Assembly (NCBI GenBank): GCA_016720825.1
Contig: JADKJV010000014.1
Coordinates: 1 to 64,000, forward strand
DNA from: Chitinophagaceae bacterium
GTDB taxonomy: Bacteria; Bacteroidota; Bacteroidia; Chitinophagales; Chitinophagaceae
Length of the DNA stretch: 64,000 bases
Direction of reading: 5' to 3'
Below the pieces are notes generated by a model. The model saw only the letters and a program-made list of their open reading frames with translations. It did no database searches and had not been told where the DNA came from. Made by a program: the position numbers and the translations under genes. Shown piece by piece: positions 63,851 through 64,000 of the stretch. Within the stretch, counting starts at the first letter, position 1; every line of letters begins with the position of its first letter.

Positions 63851-64000
63851 TTAGAAGTCAAGCCCCATCGCAAAAAACCACATCGGCTTGCCCCTGAACA
63901 CACCTTTCATTTCCCAGGCAGCATCTACGCGGAGGAAATAACCAAGGAGGGTGCTTCTGGCACCGAAGCCATAGCCACCCGCAAAGGGTCCGATACCACC
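63851..64000 (-). CDS. C terminus of an outer-membrane barrel protein (partial)
   Basis: The last 49 codons of a gene that continues past the right edge: GGIGPFAGGYGFGARSTLLG, YFLRVDAAWEMKGVF, PMWFFAMGLDF. The alternating strands, the GY/FLRVDAAW segment before the end and the terminal phenylalanine are typical of the last strands of surface-antigen or peptidase-type barrels in Bacteroidota. No further identification is possible. Confidence 0.6.
   Translation of the reverse strand, partial: GGIGPFAGGYGFGARSTLLGYFLRVDAAWEMKGVFRGKPMWFFAMGLDF

Overview
The window is a 64 kb chromosomal segment of a Bacteroidota bacterium, most likely a Chitinophagaceae-type member of the Chitinophagales. The evidence is the gliding/type IX secretion operon gldK-gldL-gldM-gldN plus a separate gldB, many TonB-dependent receptors, typical Bacteroidota families (DUF6089, DUF4271, DUF4783, DUF5686, MoxR/DUF58/BatA) and Bacteroidota TAnnTTTG promoter elements lying just upstream of start codons. 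It reads as ordinary core chromosome. The only clear mobile trace is a broken tyrosine recombinase beside a tRNA-Arg at the left edge.

Layout: 1-1.2 kb, integrase remnant and tRNA-Arg(CCG). 1.2-7.4 kb, MarC, a cobalamin-riboswitch-controlled BtuB-like receptor, a DUF6089 barrel and a second TonB receptor. 7.4-14.3 kb, amino acid permease, Cys/Met PLP enzyme, TolC-HlyD efflux pair, gpsA and small membrane proteins. 14.5-21.5 kb, hemW, a BamA/TamA-like barrel, DUF4271, hemD and a DUF255 thioredoxin-fold protein that has lost its 5' end. 21.6-26.5 kb, gldKLMN. 26.9-31.5 kb, uvrC, a lipoprotein, an ECF sigma factor and a membrane-anchored protein ending in an outer-membrane barrel. 31.6-36.5 kb, a haem-type TonB receptor module downstream of gpmI. 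36.7-44.4 kb, DUF4783, nadC, SUI1/YciH, icd, apaG (with an in-frame amber), gldB and nadE. 44.5-49.2 kb, MoxR-DUF58-BatD-like-BatA and rsgA. 49.2-58.2 kb, small proteins, gamma-carbonic anhydrase, class III aminotransferase, the glpK-glpD-glpF glycerol operon and DUF5686. 58.4-63.5 kb, a winged-helix regulator with palindromic operators, creD, dgkA and DUF1361. The right edge holds the end of a barrel protein.

Three window-wide properties matter. (1) Intergenic DNA carries degenerate tandem repeats with a strict 7-bp period, in several sequence families (for example CWGGNNN, TTGGANG, TCAAAAK, CCAAATY, GTCNNTA). They are often arranged as inverted arms and nearly always sit directly after a stop codon. 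Two ~200-bp nested copies share a non-repeat loop and flank creD-dgkA-DUF1361. This is the best candidate for an undescribed system. (2) At least ten normally conserved genes (uvrC, gpmI, gldM, hemW, HlyD, TolC, two TonB receptors, a permease, probably glpK) carry single-base frameshifts, several in A-runs. That pattern fits residual assembly indels rather than decay. (3) About 640 bp at 60.16-60.79 kb is homopolymer garbage and should not be annotated as coding.
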